Below, piece after piece: positions 1 through 8,488 of a stretch of DNA of 64,000 nt. Under the pieces are notes generated by a model, which saw only the letters and a list, made by a program, of their open reading frames with translations, searched no databases and was not told the origin of the DNA. This stretch comes from Kroppenstedtia eburnea. Its GTDB lineage: Bacteria > Bacillota > Bacilli > Thermoactinomycetales > DSM-45169. A program made the translations under genes and the position numbers. Every line of letters starts with the position of its first letter. Position 1 is the stretch's first letter. The DNA lies in the NCBI RefSeq assembly GCF_013282215.1, contig NZ_CP048103.1, forward strand, positions 186,001 to 250,000. The letters run 5' to 3'.

Positions 1-114
1 GGGAAAGTGTTGCAGGGAACCGGCCTCGGAGTCATCTCTTCCATCGTGATCGGGATTTTGCTGGGTGTGACAGGATTGGGAATTGATTGGCCAAGTGAGG
101 AAAGTCCTCGGTAA
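1..114 (+). CDS. C-terminal end of an unidentified membrane protein (partial)
   Basis: An open frame enters from the left edge and stops at a TAA at 112-114, giving the last 37 residues of a protein. The fragment has one hydrophobic stretch (about residues 9-28, rich in I, L, V and G) followed by a short acidic tail, so it looks like a final membrane segment. Too little is present to name a family. The same reading frame stays open after the TAA and continues into the next ORF, so the two could once have been one gene. Confidence 0.45.
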   Translation, partial: GKVLQGTGLGVISSIVIGILLGVTGLGIDWPSEESPR

Positions 115-174
115 CCGGATCAGAGAAAAAAAGACGGACATGGTCAAATCACCCTGACCTATCCAAACTACGAG

Positions 175-444
175 TTGTCCCTCGTGGATTATGAAGGGGT
201 GGGTGTAGAGATGAAGAAGCTGAAGGTGCCAATCGTAAAGGCGGTGTCCTTTCCCATTCAAATGACAAAAGCGGATATTGAGGCTGTGATGGGAAAGCCG
301 TCGGATCAACGGGCACTGCGCCCCAACTATCCGGAGTTGGAATATCAACTCGGCAACTATGACCTTCTGTTTTTGACTACCAAGGAGAGTAAAGTGTTTG
401 AAGGCCCTCATGATGAGTTGTATTTTGTAGACTCCCGAACTTAA
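175..444 (+). CDS. hypothetical protein, probably a gene remnant
   Basis: An 89-codon frame from a TTG codon. No convincing ribosome binding site precedes this codon or the internal ATG at 211. The frame is open upstream to the TAA at 112-114, and the codons between (115-174) read like protein, so the true 5' part may be lost. The segment TKADIEAVMGKPS resembles the opening helix of small two-layer SmpA/BamE-like or DUF4309-like extracellular domains, but I cannot assign it firmly. It lies 139 bp upstream of a VWA lipoprotein gene. Best read as a decayed exported protein. Confidence 0.35.
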   Translation: MSLVDYEGVGVEMKKLKVPIVKAVSFPIQMTKADIEAVMGKPSDQRALRPNYPELEYQLGNYDLLFLTTKESKVFEGPHDELYFVDSRT

Positions 445-484
445 AACTTGGTACGAGTAATTGGGACTTACCCCGATGGGGAGC

Positions 485-501
485 TTCTGTTTCAAACAGA
501 A
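485..501. promoter_or_regulatory. 17-bp perfect palindrome upstream of the VWA lipoprotein gene
   Basis: TTCTGTTT-C-AAACAGAA is a perfect dyad about 80 bp before the ATG of the VWA gene. It could be an operator or the stem of a weak terminator, but no T-run follows. Function is inferred only from symmetry and position. Confidence 0.3.
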
Positions 502-583
502 TGATCATGTGCTCAGCCCGGGGTTTCCTGGGTGTTTCCCTTATGAAATTGGGTGGCCGGCTTGAATAGAAGGAGGTTTTAGA

Positions 584-1918
584 ATGAAGGGGTTATCCTT
601 GCAAGGATGGTTTGCCGTTGTTTTGACAACGGCGCTGATCGTGAGTGGATGCAGTACCGGAGAAAAGGAAGGCAGTCAAGAGAAACCGGAGAAGAAGGAA
701 GAAACGATCCCCAAAGCCGCCCATGAACCCAAGGAGATCATGAAGCAGAAGCCCGGGCGTTTCTCCGGGGATAACTATGACCGAAAGAAAGTGGAGCAGG
801 CCTTGGATCAGTTTCCAGACCATCTGAGTACGGAGGAAGCTTATGACCGACTGGTTTATCTACTGGGGGAGAACTACCGCCCCCAATACGAAGAATTGAT
901 GAGTCTGGATCCCACGATCCAAGTGAATGAAAAAACACCAGATAACAAAATAAATGTTCCATCCATTGAACAGATGAATGTGGAGATCCTTCTCGATGCC
1001 AGCGGCAGCATGGCAGGGAGAGTGGATGGCGGTGTCAAGATGGACTTGGCCAAACAGGCGATCCGGGAATTTGCCTCCGACGTGCCGGAAGGAGCCCAAG
1101 TCTCCCTGCGAGTCTATGGGCACAAGGGAAGCAATCAGAAAAAAGACAAAGCGGTTTCCTGCCAAAGCAATGAATTGGTCTATCCTTTGAAATCCTATGA
1201 CTCCAGTCAATTTGAGCAGTCCTTGAACCGGTTTAAACCGACTGGCTGGACCCCATTGGCCTCGGCGATCCAGGCAGCCCGAGAAGATCTGAAAGAGTGG
1301 GCAGGGGAGAAGACGCGAAACATCGTCTATGTGGTGAGTGACGGGGTGGAAACCTGTGGGGGAGATCCAGTGAAAGAAGCGAAGAAACTGGGGGAGTCGG
1401 GAATTGAACCGATGGTAAAGATCATCGGATTTGACGTGGATGATGCCGGTCAACAACAGTTGAAAAAGGTGGCGAAAGCAGCAGATGGCTCCTACCAGAC
1501 GGTCACGTCCGGGGATGACTTGAAAAAGTATTTGGAGGGGGAAAAGGAAAGGATCAGACGAGAATGGAGGGGTTGGTCGAATCATAGCAAACTAAAAGCC
1601 CAGGAAAAGTGGGGGGAGAAAATGAGTGAGGTGGAGGATCTTCTTTTTAAAAAACCGGATGGGAAGGAAATGGGTTTAGCCTACATACTAGAGCAAGAAG
1701 TTGACCATTTAAATGACGCCGTGGAATACCTTGAAAAAAAAGATAAGTTAAAAGACGAGGACTCCCTTTCCGAAAAAATACGACGGAGAGAACTTGATAC
1801 GGACGGTTTCTTTATTTCGGTGAGAGCTTCGTTTCGTGAGAAATTACGTGATGGAAAGATGAGGAGATGGGGAGATATAGAGGAAAAAGAAGAAGAGATG
1901 AATAGTCAGTATGAATAA
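584..1918 (+). CDS. VWA-domain lipoprotein
   Basis: A 444-residue surface lipoprotein. The N-terminus has a short charged part, a hydrophobic core and a lipobox ending in SGC at about residue 23, so it should be lipid-anchored outside the membrane. A charged linker leads to a von Willebrand factor A domain at about residues 132-320. The metal-ion adhesion site is visible: DASGS near 138, a TPLAS loop near 224 and VSDG near 251. The C-terminal ~120 residues are highly charged and helical. The start is supported by AAGGAGG seven bases upstream. VWA lipoproteins bind ligands or partner proteins through a divalent metal; the partner here is unknown. Neighbours are small hypothetical or broken genes. 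Confidence 0.85.
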   Translation: MKGLSLQGWFAVVLTTALIVSGCSTGEKEGSQEKPEKKEETIPKAAHEPKEIMKQKPGRFSGDNYDRKKVEQALDQFPDHLSTEEAYDRLVYLLGENYRPQYEELMSLDPTIQVNEKTPDNKINVPSIEQMNVEILLDASGSMAGRVDGGVKMDLAKQAIREFASDVPEGAQVSLRVYGHKGSNQKKDKAVSCQSNELVYPLKSYDSSQFEQSLNRFKPTGWTPLASAIQAAREDLKEWAGEKTRNIVYVVSDGVETCGGDPVKEAKKLGESGIEPMVKIIGFDVDDAGQQQLKKVAKAADGSYQTVTSGDDLKKYLEGEKERIRREWRGWSNHSKLKAQEKWGEKMSEVEDLLFKKPDGKEMGLAYILEQEVDHLNDAVEYLEKKDKLKDEDSLSEKIRRRELDTDGFFISVRASFREKLRDGKMRRWGDIEEKEEEMNSQYE

Positions 1919-2328
1919 GGGGGATATTCTCTAGTCCATCGTTGATCCCGGGTTGGGGAGGGGAAGGGGAGTTGTCGAGAGTCTTGGAATGATACGTCGA
2001 TCCCCACCCAACTCTCCTTTATACCGAGACACCTTTGGGTTGAGGTAGGGATAAAAATCATCTCTTGAAACTTGTGATTAAGGTAGGTTTAGTATAAGAA
2101 GCCTTTTCAGTCGTTGGTCTTGGCGGCATAATGGTGGTGAGCGGATTCAGAACCAGGTGGCCAAAAACCAATAAACACTGGAAGTGAGCCCCTCCGGGAA
2201 ATCGTTCGGTCTATTTCTTTGAATATCCGCAAATTATCTCATGACTTTTGCTTATAAGCTTAATTACTTTTCTATTCATCATAGATAGGAGGGGGGGGCT
2301 TATACGATCAAGGGTCGGCGATGTTCTG
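1919..2328. other. 410-bp stretch without a supported gene
   Basis: No reading frame with a plausible start and ribosome binding site was found on either strand. G-rich tracts at about 1950-1975 face C-rich tracts at about 2003-2025, so some RNA pairing is possible. No T-run marks a clear terminator. Confidence 0.4.
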
Positions 2329-2579
2329 ATGATTGCTGCACCTTTGGTGGCCACAGCTTTCCCACCTGTGGCAGTAGGAATGGCGATTGCTGGAGCAGCC
2401 CTTTGGATTGGAGCGAAGGCATGGCAGCAGCATCGTGAGTCAATCGCTAAAATCATAACAGATCGATCGGTTCCGCCAAGGAGGCCTGGAAGGATACTAA
2501 TAAGGCAGTCTCCAATGCAGCGAAAGACGTAGCAAACACGGCCAAAAAAGCCTGGAACAAGGTGACCAGTTGGTTTTAA
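2329..2579 (+). pseudogene. frameshifted small hydrophobic/Ala-Lys-rich protein
   Basis: From the ATG at 2329 the frame encodes an N-terminal hydrophobic segment (MIAAPLVATAFPPVAVGM and on to about residue 30) and then WQQHRESIAKI. Beyond about 2450 that frame becomes arginine/proline-rich and stops at 2532. A neighbouring frame carries a sensible continuation, GSAKEAWKDTNKAVSNAAK and so on to a WF end and TAA at 2577. An indel between about 2448 and 2475 would join the two into an ~83-residue protein. The repeated A-K-x-A-W pattern resembles the amphipathic tails of some secreted Firmicute proteins; no family is assigned. A G-rich tract (2287-2298) could serve as ribosome binding site but lies far upstream. 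A sequencing error cannot be excluded. Confidence 0.45.
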
Positions 2580-2591
2580 CGGGGGGATAGC

Positions 2592-3407
2592 ATGGAGGTT
2601 CATGAATATGTGCCGCAGAGGATATTGGAGATCGTGAAAGAGAATCAGAACCGTAGTGGGGAACAGTACGCTGTTCTTCCCGTTATCATTGAGCATGAAA
2701 ACAAACATTATTTTTATGTGCATTATGAGGTTTCGGATCGATATCTCGTTGTCCGGAAAGATGGTCAGATCCCTTCCTTAAAGGAAATTGAACCGGTAAT
2801 TATTATGGCCGCATCATTTGTTAGCTTTAGTAATGTCTTTCATTTAATTGGTGAACAATGGGTTAAGGACAAAACGATCCGAAACTATCAAAGGATTCAA
2901 AGGCTACTGGATACCCTGGAGAAGGGACTGCAACATCGTTTGACTGAAGAACAACGGGATTTGCTGAATGAATTTCGGCAGACGGCTCAAACCGTGATCG
3001 ATTGGCAACGGGAATTGGAGCGTGTGGTGGCAGAGGGAAAAAAAGGGGTGGAAAAGATTAGATACAAGGTTGGATCGGCCCGGGATGGTGAACAGTTGGA
3101 TCAGTTGCAAAGACGATTGGAGAAGTGTGTTTATGAGCAGATTCAGGTTCAACTGGACACCTATGAAAAAAGGAAACGGTTGATAAAGAGTTTGCGGAAG
3201 TCTATTCCCCTCTTCAGTATTCGGTTGTGGTTTGCTTTCTATGAACTAAAGATACATCATCAAAAAATGCTCGATTGGTCCAAAATGGACATGGAAGAGA
3301 TCAATGACATGGAAATAGTGAAGAAGCGTATTATTGATGGGGAATGGGCTCCAGAAAGTCATCAGGTATTAAAAAAAATAAAAGCCGCTGTCATCAATCC
3401 CAGATAG
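2592..3407 (+). CDS. hypothetical coiled-coil protein
   Basis: A 271-residue soluble protein with no signal peptide. The first ~95 residues look like a mixed alpha/beta domain (PVIIEHENKHYFYVHYEVS, YLVVRKDG). Residues ~95-215 are strongly helical and charged with heptad-like spacing, suggesting coiled coil. A hydrophobic/aromatic patch (SIPLFSIRLWFAFYELKI) follows and may contact membrane or a partner. The start is preceded by a G-rich SD, and the gene begins 12 bp after the preceding broken gene, so the two look like one operon. I do not recognise the family. A terminator-like hairpin follows at 3545. Confidence 0.6.
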   Translation: MEVHEYVPQRILEIVKENQNRSGEQYAVLPVIIEHENKHYFYVHYEVSDRYLVVRKDGQIPSLKEIEPVIIMAASFVSFSNVFHLIGEQWVKDKTIRNYQRIQRLLDTLEKGLQHRLTEEQRDLLNEFRQTAQTVIDWQRELERVVAEGKKGVEKIRYKVGSARDGEQLDQLQRRLEKCVYEQIQVQLDTYEKRKRLIKSLRKSIPLFSIRLWFAFYELKIHHQKMLDWSKMDMEEINDMEIVKKRIIDGEWAPESHQVLKKIKAAVINPR

Positions 3408-3544
3408 GAGAGGGATCCTTTCATCATGATACATCTCAAATACGCAATTTCCAAGCGTGTCCCGACCAACGCACCTTTCAGCCAGTTCCCCATGGGACCC
3501 TGCTCCTTGGAAGCGAAGTATGAAGGGGAAAGAGGTAAAGGACA

Positions 3545-3574
3545 AGCGGCCTGTTTTTGGCTGCTTTTTATTTT
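3545..3574 (+). terminator. rho-independent terminator
   Basis: AGCGGCC and GGCTGCT pair (one G-T) around a seven-base loop and run into TTTTTATTTT. It ends the transcript of the 271-residue protein gene. The 300 bp between that gene and the next lipoprotein hold no other convincing feature. Confidence 0.6.
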
Positions 3575-3711
3575 CGCTTACCACCTGCGACAACCCGCGA
3601 TTCTACTGAAACCCTTCAGGTCCTCACTTGTATATAGATATAAATCTACTGGATTGGCGTGTAATTTATACTTATCACCTGCAAATCTCTATCGCCATAG
3701 GAGGGTGAGAT

Positions 3712-4108
3712 GTGGAACGAACTGGGCGTGTATTTGTGATCGGGTTGATCTTAATGTTGTTTGTTGTTGCCTGCAGTAACTTCAGTCAGGATACAGACAA
3801 CCACAACACGAGTTTGGATGCATCCGGGAAAACTCGCTTTTCCAAGTAGTGGCAAGCTGGATAAACAATTGTGGCAAGAGTACAGCCGGATGAAAGATGC
3901 AATGAAGACCTTGGGGCAGATGGAGAAAATATCAACAGATACTGATGAATATTCAGCCTTGAAGGATCTTCTTTGGGATCGCAAAGAAAAGCTGGAAACC
4001 TACAGTCAACAACGTCATGATGAGCTTGATAAGGAATTACAAAGAAACAGGGATGAATTGCAAGATTACATAGATAAGAAAAGGGACGACAAACAAAGTG
4101 GGCTGTAG
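3712..4108 (+). pseudogene. small lipoprotein gene broken by a frameshift
   Basis: A GTG at 3712 with GGAGGGTG just upstream starts a classical lipoprotein leader: VERTGR, a hydrophobic core, then a lipobox VVAC at about residues 18-21. This frame ends at a TAG at 3847 after 45 codons. The next frame (+1) continues without a gap as SSGKLDKQLWQEY and on through a charged coiled-coil region (to DDKQSGL) and stops at 4108. Joined, the product would be an ~131-residue lipoprotein. The codons around the shift contain only a run of four T, so it is either a real mutation or a sequence error. It is the second frameshifted small gene within 1.5 kb. Confidence 0.6.
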
Positions 4109-4220
4109 GACTCAACGCTCCGAGATCCTTCCATCAATCCTCCTCCACATTTGACTTCCCCCACCGATACACCTAAGGTTATATTGAATCAATAATCCAA
4201 AAGGAGTTGCTATTGAATCG

Positions 4221-5105
4221 ATGAGTGGTGGGAAACAGGTCGCGATCTTTGTGGTGATTGCTGCCTTGTTGGTGGGTGGGATTTATCTTTGGGGTGGGAA
4301 AGAAGGGCAGGAGTCCGGAAAAGGGACGATTAAGATCGGGCACAACAACTATGTGGAAAATATCGCGGTCTCCCATCTGTGGAAGCAGATCCTGGAGGAG
4401 AAAGGGTACCGGGTGGAGCTGACCCAGACGGAGAAGGCCCCCCTGTGGACCGGTGTTGCCGGCGGGAGTATGGATATGACTGTCGAGGTGTGGCTGCCCC
4501 ATACGGATGCTCCCTTCTATGATAAGTACAAGGACCGGGTGGAACTGCATGAGCCTTGGTATAAAGGGACGGCTCTTGGCTTGGTTGTACCGAAATATAT
4601 GAAAGATGTGGAGACCATCGCCGATCTGAATCAGTATAAGGATGAATTCAAACGGGGAGGCAAGCCCTCCATTGTGGGGATTGACCCCGGGGCCAGTCTG
4701 ATGGGACTGACGGAGAAAGCGATCCAGTCTTATGACTTGGATTACAAACTGATCGAGAGCTCCGAGCCGGCCATGCTGAGTGAATTGGACAGCGCTTACA
4801 AGAAGAAGGAGCCGGTGGTGGTGACGCTGTGGAACCCCCACTGGGTATTCAATAAGTATGACCTGAAATACCTGAAGGACACCAAAAAAGTGTATGGTGA
4901 GCCGGACACCATCTACTATGTGACCCGGAAAGGATTCAAAAAAGATCAGCCGGAAGTGGTCCGGTGGATGGACAACTGGCACATGGATGATGAGACCCTG
5001 GGCGCACTCCTGAAAAACATGGAAGATGCCGATCACCCGGAACAGGCGATCAAACAATGGATGGACGACCACCGGGAGCTGATTGAAGAGTGGACAAAAA
5101 AATAA
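4221..5105 (+). CDS. glycine betaine/proline-type substrate-binding protein (OpuAC family)
   Basis: A 294-residue extracellular solute-binding protein. After a single N-terminal hydrophobic segment (about residues 7-25) the OpuAC/ProX-like domain starts at KIGHNNYVENIAVSHLWK. Aromatic residues expected to cage a quaternary ammonium group are present in motifs such as APLWTGVAGG, EVWLPH and VVTLWNPHWVF. Unlike most Gram-positive homologues there is no lipobox cysteine, so it is probably held by an uncleaved helix. The SD AAGGAG is 14 bases from ATG, which is long; no better in-frame start exists. No OpuA ATPase or permease gene is adjacent, so the partner transporter must lie elsewhere, or the protein is a sensor. 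A terminator follows directly. Confidence 0.85.
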   Translation: MSGGKQVAIFVVIAALLVGGIYLWGGKEGQESGKGTIKIGHNNYVENIAVSHLWKQILEEKGYRVELTQTEKAPLWTGVAGGSMDMTVEVWLPHTDAPFYDKYKDRVELHEPWYKGTALGLVVPKYMKDVETIADLNQYKDEFKRGGKPSIVGIDPGASLMGLTEKAIQSYDLDYKLIESSEPAMLSELDSAYKKKEPVVVTLWNPHWVFNKYDLKYLKDTKKVYGEPDTIYYVTRKGFKKDQPEVVRWMDNWHMDDETLGALLKNMEDADHPEQAIKQWMDDHRELIEEWTKK

Positions 5106-5110
5106 CCGAC

Positions 5111-5142
5111 TCCCCCTTGATCCCGGATCAGGGGGATTTTTT
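5111..5142 (+). terminator. rho-independent terminator
   Basis: CCCCCTTGATC and GATCAGGGGG form a GC-rich stem followed by TTTTTT, six bases after the stop of the betaine-binding protein gene. Confidence 0.85.
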
Positions 5143-5231
5143 ATCGGAGTGGGTCAGGCTCTCTTGTTTTCCTGGACCTTTGCGTATATCTTAGAATTCA
5201 TAGGATCAGCTCTGCAGGAGGTATCTGCCAG

Positions 5232-5912
5232 GTGAATCAGGTGAATCAAGTGTTTGAGACGCCGGAGCCGTCCCGGGAATTGAATCCTTGGTTTTCCATG
5301 TGGCTCCGTCCCCGGGAGACCGTGCGGCAAATCATGTGGACGAAATCCCATTCCTATCATTGGATCTGGTTGTTGTTAGTATTGGTGGGGGCGGATGCTC
5401 TTTTGGACAGCGCATCCGGCCGGGATTTGGGAGATACGATGCCGGTTCCGTTGATCTTCATTTTTTCTTTTATTCTGGGGCCGATCACAACGGCGATCGG
5501 GTGGGCTTTCTTCACGCTGTTGGTGATGTTGTCAGGCAAGATTCTCGGTGGAAAAGCCACTTTCAAGGAAGTTTCCCTGGCCACGGGGTGGGGAATGGTC
5601 CCGATGGCGTGGGGACTGCTGCTATGGATTCCGGAGTTGATTTTGTTTGGGGAAAGTCTTTTTATGGAGGATCTGCCGGGTCTGGATGGAATCGTCGCAG
5701 TCTTGTTTTTATTGTTCTTTTCATTCGTGGAAATTGTCTTGGTCGTCTGGAGCCTGGTGATCACAGTCGGGGGTGTGGCTGAGGTGTATGGTTTCTCCAA
5801 TCTGAAGGGATTGGGAACCTGTGCATTGGCTGCGTTGTTTATGGCGATTCCGACCTTCCTTCTCCTCATGCTGGTGGCTGTGATCGGTTTGGTGGGAATG
5901 ATGGCTGTATGA
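5232..5912 (+). CDS. Yip1-family integral membrane protein
   Basis: A 226-residue protein with a soluble N-terminus of ~35 residues containing the family-typical WFSMWLRPRETVRQI, followed by about five or six hydrophobic helices. This layout is that of bacterial YIP1-domain proteins, whose role is not established. Translation starts at a GTG nine bases after GCAGGAGGT. The gene stands alone between two terminators. Small residues (G, A) line several helices, as is usual in this family. Function beyond membrane location cannot be inferred. Confidence 0.75.
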   Translation: MNQVNQVFETPEPSRELNPWFSMWLRPRETVRQIMWTKSHSYHWIWLLLVLVGADALLDSASGRDLGDTMPVPLIFIFSFILGPITTAIGWAFFTLLVMLSGKILGGKATFKEVSLATGWGMVPMAWGLLLWIPELILFGESLFMEDLPGLDGIVAVLFLLFFSFVEIVLVVWSLVITVGGVAEVYGFSNLKGLGTCALAALFMAIPTFLLLMLVAVIGLVGMMAV

Positions 5913-5942
5913 AAAAGGAGCGGCTCTGTTCGCTCCTTTTTC
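5912..5942. terminator. bidirectional terminator
   Basis: AAAAAGGAGCG and CGCTCCTTTTT form a symmetrical stem with A- and T-tracts on both sides, so it can serve the Yip1 gene and, in reverse, transcripts coming from the MFS gene. Confidence 0.8.
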
Positions 5943-5983
5943 CATGTGGATGCATGATGATGGAATGCATTTAAGGGAGTTAA

Positions 5984-6056
5984 ATGGAGAGGATGGGATT
6001 TCACATGAACTTTGGGATCTGTGCAACCCCATCCCGACCCAACTCAAAAAGCGCTT
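5984..6056. repeat. dispersed palindromic repeat, copy A (degenerate)
   Basis: GGATGGGATTTCACATG faces GTGCAACCCCATCCCGACC, forming a hairpin. The arms match the inner arms of the copies at 13017, 16132 and 50428, with the shared signature ATCCCGAC. An AAAAAGCGCTTT follows on the right, perhaps a relic of the terminal inverted repeat. It lies between the convergent Yip1 and MFS genes. Confidence 0.55.
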
Positions 6057-6088
6057 TAAACCCCAGGGATTCCATTGTTTTCTGTAAA

Positions 6089-7411
6089 TTACGACGGATT
6101 TCCCTTCAGGGATTGGTAAGGTCCGCCCACTTCCTCCAGCCAGGCGGCTTCGGCTTCCTGTTTCCCCTTCTCCGGTTTGACCGTCAGCAGCATGATGATG
6201 CCGATGATGAAGAAGAAGGCGAGGGAGAAGATCCCAAACCGGCTGGAGCCGGTGAGCTGCCCCACCAGCCCGAAGACAAAGGGGCCGAAGATGGAGGCAA
6301 ACTTTCCGGACAAGCCGAAGAACCCGAAAAATTCCGCATTGCGGTGAACGGGAACCAGGCGGCTGAAGATGGAGCGGCTCAAGGCCTGACTCCCCCCTTG
6401 CACGGTGCCGACCAGGATCGCCAAGGCGTAGAAGTGGAGGGCTGTCTGCATGAAATAGCCCAGAATCACGATTGCCAGGTAGATGACCAAGGTGGAGATC
6501 AGGGTGCGCATGGAACCGACCCGGTCAGCGACCCAGCCGAAGAAAAAGGTGCAGGGGATCCCGACAAACTGGGTGATCAACAGGGCGGCGATCAGGTCGG
6601 TCTGTCCGATGCCGATCTCCCGGCCGTATATGGTGGCCATCTTGATGATGGTGTTGATTCCGTCGGAGAAAAACCAGAAGGCGATCAGAAACTTCAACAA
6701 TTCGGGATACCGTTTCAACCGGCGGATCGTATTCCAGGTGGAACGGATCCCGGTCGCGGCGAGGGCGGCGGGGCGGAGCTTCGACTTGGGCAGGGTTTCC
6801 CGGTCCCGCACATGGCGGAAAAAGGGGATGGAGAAGATAAACCACCAGAGGCCCACCGACAGGAAGGAAAGCTGGGTGGCCACGAGGGAATCCGGCAGAA
6901 AAAAAGCTTCCGGAAATTGAATGGCAGCCAGATTGAGGGCGAGCAGGAGCCCGCCTCCGATGTAGCCGTAGGCATACCCCCGGGAGGAGACCCGGTCCCG
7001 CTCCTCCTCCGGGACCAGGTCCGTCAGAAAGGCATCATAAAAGATATTCCCCCCGGAGAAGGCCAAGGTGCCCAGGAGAACGAGCAGGGAGGCCCACAGC
7101 CAGTTCCCCTCGCCGACGAAGACGAGGAGGATGGAGGAGAGGACACCCATATAGGTGAAAAAACGGAGGAAGGCCCGCTTGGAATGGGAAGCATCGGCGA
7201 TGGCTCCCAACACCGGAGATAAGAGTACGAGGAAAACGAGTGCAATGGACTGGGTGTAGCCCCAGTAAGCCGTCTTGGTGGCTCCGTCCAGTCCCTTGCC
7301 GGCCACGTCGGCATAGAAGATCGGCATGATCGCCGCCATGATCGTGGTGGCATAGGCGGAATTGGCCCAATCGTATAGGACCCACGCCCGGACAGCTTTT
7401 CGGTTTGACAT
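6089..7411 (-). CDS. MFS transporter, UMF1/Atg22-like family
   Basis: A 440-residue permease with about 12 membrane helices. The opening RAWVLYDWANSAYATTIMAAI is characteristic of the UMF1/Atg22-like branch of the major facilitator superfamily, whose fungal members export amino acids from the vacuole. The central loop between the helix bundles (about residues 200-235) is basic. I chose the ATG at 7411, which has GGAGAGGAAT eight to twelve bases upstream; an in-frame ATG at 7477 would add 22 polar residues but lacks an SD. The substrate in this organism is unknown. It is transcribed away from the pseudokinase gene and converges on the Yip1 gene. Confidence 0.85.
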   Translation of the reverse strand: MSNRKAVRAWVLYDWANSAYATTIMAAIMPIFYADVAGKGLDGATKTAYWGYTQSIALVFLVLLSPVLGAIADASHSKRAFLRFFTYMGVLSSILLVFVGEGNWLWASLLVLLGTLAFSGGNIFYDAFLTDLVPEEERDRVSSRGYAYGYIGGGLLLALNLAAIQFPEAFFLPDSLVATQLSFLSVGLWWFIFSIPFFRHVRDRETLPKSKLRPAALAATGIRSTWNTIRRLKRYPELLKFLIAFWFFSDGINTIIKMATIYGREIGIGQTDLIAALLITQFVGIPCTFFFGWVADRVGSMRTLISTLVIYLAIVILGYFMQTALHFYALAILVGTVQGGSQALSRSIFSRLVPVHRNAEFFGFFGLSGKFASIFGPFVFGLVGQLTGSSRFGIFSLAFFFIIGIIMLLTVKPEKGKQEAEAAWLEEVGGPYQSLKGNPS

Positions 7412-7699
7412 CGGATCATTCCTCTCCGCTGTTCCGGCAGCTTGAGCCGAAACGTCCGTATATTGGGAAATTTCCATTCAAAAGCAGTATACCACAGCCC
7501 CGCCCTGGTCCGGAATCCTCCCCCGAGTCGTAAAACCCGCCAAGTTCCGGGGAAAAGGGTGTCCAGCCCTTTCGCTTCATGATAGAATAAACGCAACAGA
7601 ACCATGTGGAAAATTGTTGATTTATGATGGAAATTTCGGGGCCGGCCGGTTTGAGTGTCGGCCTGATGGCGTATCACGTGTGAAGGAGTCAGATCGTCC

Positions 7700-8488
7700 A
7701 TGAAGATCAAACAGAAGGGCGAGCGGATCCGGGGCACATTCCGGGTGTTTCAGTCTTTTCCCTTTATCCAGGGTGTTCTCTACTATACGGAAGTCACCCC
7801 CCGGCAGGGTGAATCATCGGAGTCCTCTCCGACACGGTTCCTCCACGGGCTGGATATCCGACTGCTCAGGAAAGGGACGGAGCTCCGACGTCTGCTGAAA
7901 CGGGATCGAAATGCCTTTTTTCCGGTTCACGGTTTGTTTGTGGAAGAAGGGACCCTCTATCAGGTGTTTGGAAAATTGGAGGGAAATCTGATGGCCCACC
8001 ATCTTTACCGCTCCGTCCCCCTCCCCTTGAATCAGGCGATCCATTTTCTGCGGAGTATTACCGGCCATTTGGTGCGGATCCACAAACAGGGGCTGTTTAC
8101 TGTGGTCCATCCCCAGAATATGCTGATCACCCCGGATTCCATCCGCTTCCTGTATGGGGGGCCTCTGGGTCTGCTGCCCAAAACGAGAGGGAGCCGTCCG
8201 GGTACGATGGATCCTGTGGCCGTCCGACAGCAGGACCAGGCGATGGATGCATACTCCCTCGGAGCACTCGCCTACATCATGTTCACCGGCACCAGCCCGG
8301 CCCCCGGCGGGAAGTTGCTGCCGGTCCGTTCCTATCGCGGGGACGTGCCCCAAGCCTTGGAACACCTGATCATGCAAAGCTTGTTGGCTGCTCCCCAGTC
8401 CCGGCCCCGTGTGGAGGAGTTTTGGAATCTGGTGAAAGAGGGCGGCTCCCAAGGGATCTCCCGAACCGGGACAGCCCACTCCCCCTGA
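7700..8488 (+). CDS. degenerate protein-kinase-like protein (pseudokinase)
   Basis: A 262-residue soluble protein whose central and C-terminal parts follow the serine/threonine kinase fold. IHKQGLFTVVHPQNMLI sits where kinases have HRDxKPxN; the catalytic Asp position is Val although the Asn is kept. The DFG position reads LYGG. MDAYSLGALAYIMFTG matches the helix that follows the activation segment (D-x-x-S-L-G), and a terminal alpha-helical lobe follows. The N-lobe lacks an evident glycine-rich loop and lysine. Catalysis is therefore unlikely and a scaffold or regulatory role is inferred. SD AAGGAG lies 11 bases before ATG. A GT4 glycosyltransferase follows 260 bp downstream on the same strand. 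Confidence 0.65.
   Translation: MKIKQKGERIRGTFRVFQSFPFIQGVLYYTEVTPRQGESSESSPTRFLHGLDIRLLRKGTELRRLLKRDRNAFFPVHGLFVEEGTLYQVFGKLEGNLMAHHLYRSVPLPLNQAIHFLRSITGHLVRIHKQGLFTVVHPQNMLITPDSIRFLYGGPLGLLPKTRGSRPGTMDPVAVRQQDQAMDAYSLGALAYIMFTGTSPAPGGKLLPVRSYRGDVPQALEHLIMQSLLAAPQSRPRVEEFWNLVKEGGSQGISRTGTAHSP

Noticed and set aside
3426-3779. 117-codon plus-strand ORF after the coiled-coil protein gene
   Set aside because: It runs through a terminator hairpin and then over the SD and leader of the lipoprotein gene in another frame; composition is not protein-like.
5984-7222. 412-codon plus-strand ORF
   Set aside because: Antisense shadow of the MFS gene; low-complexity E/G/Q-rich product and no SD.
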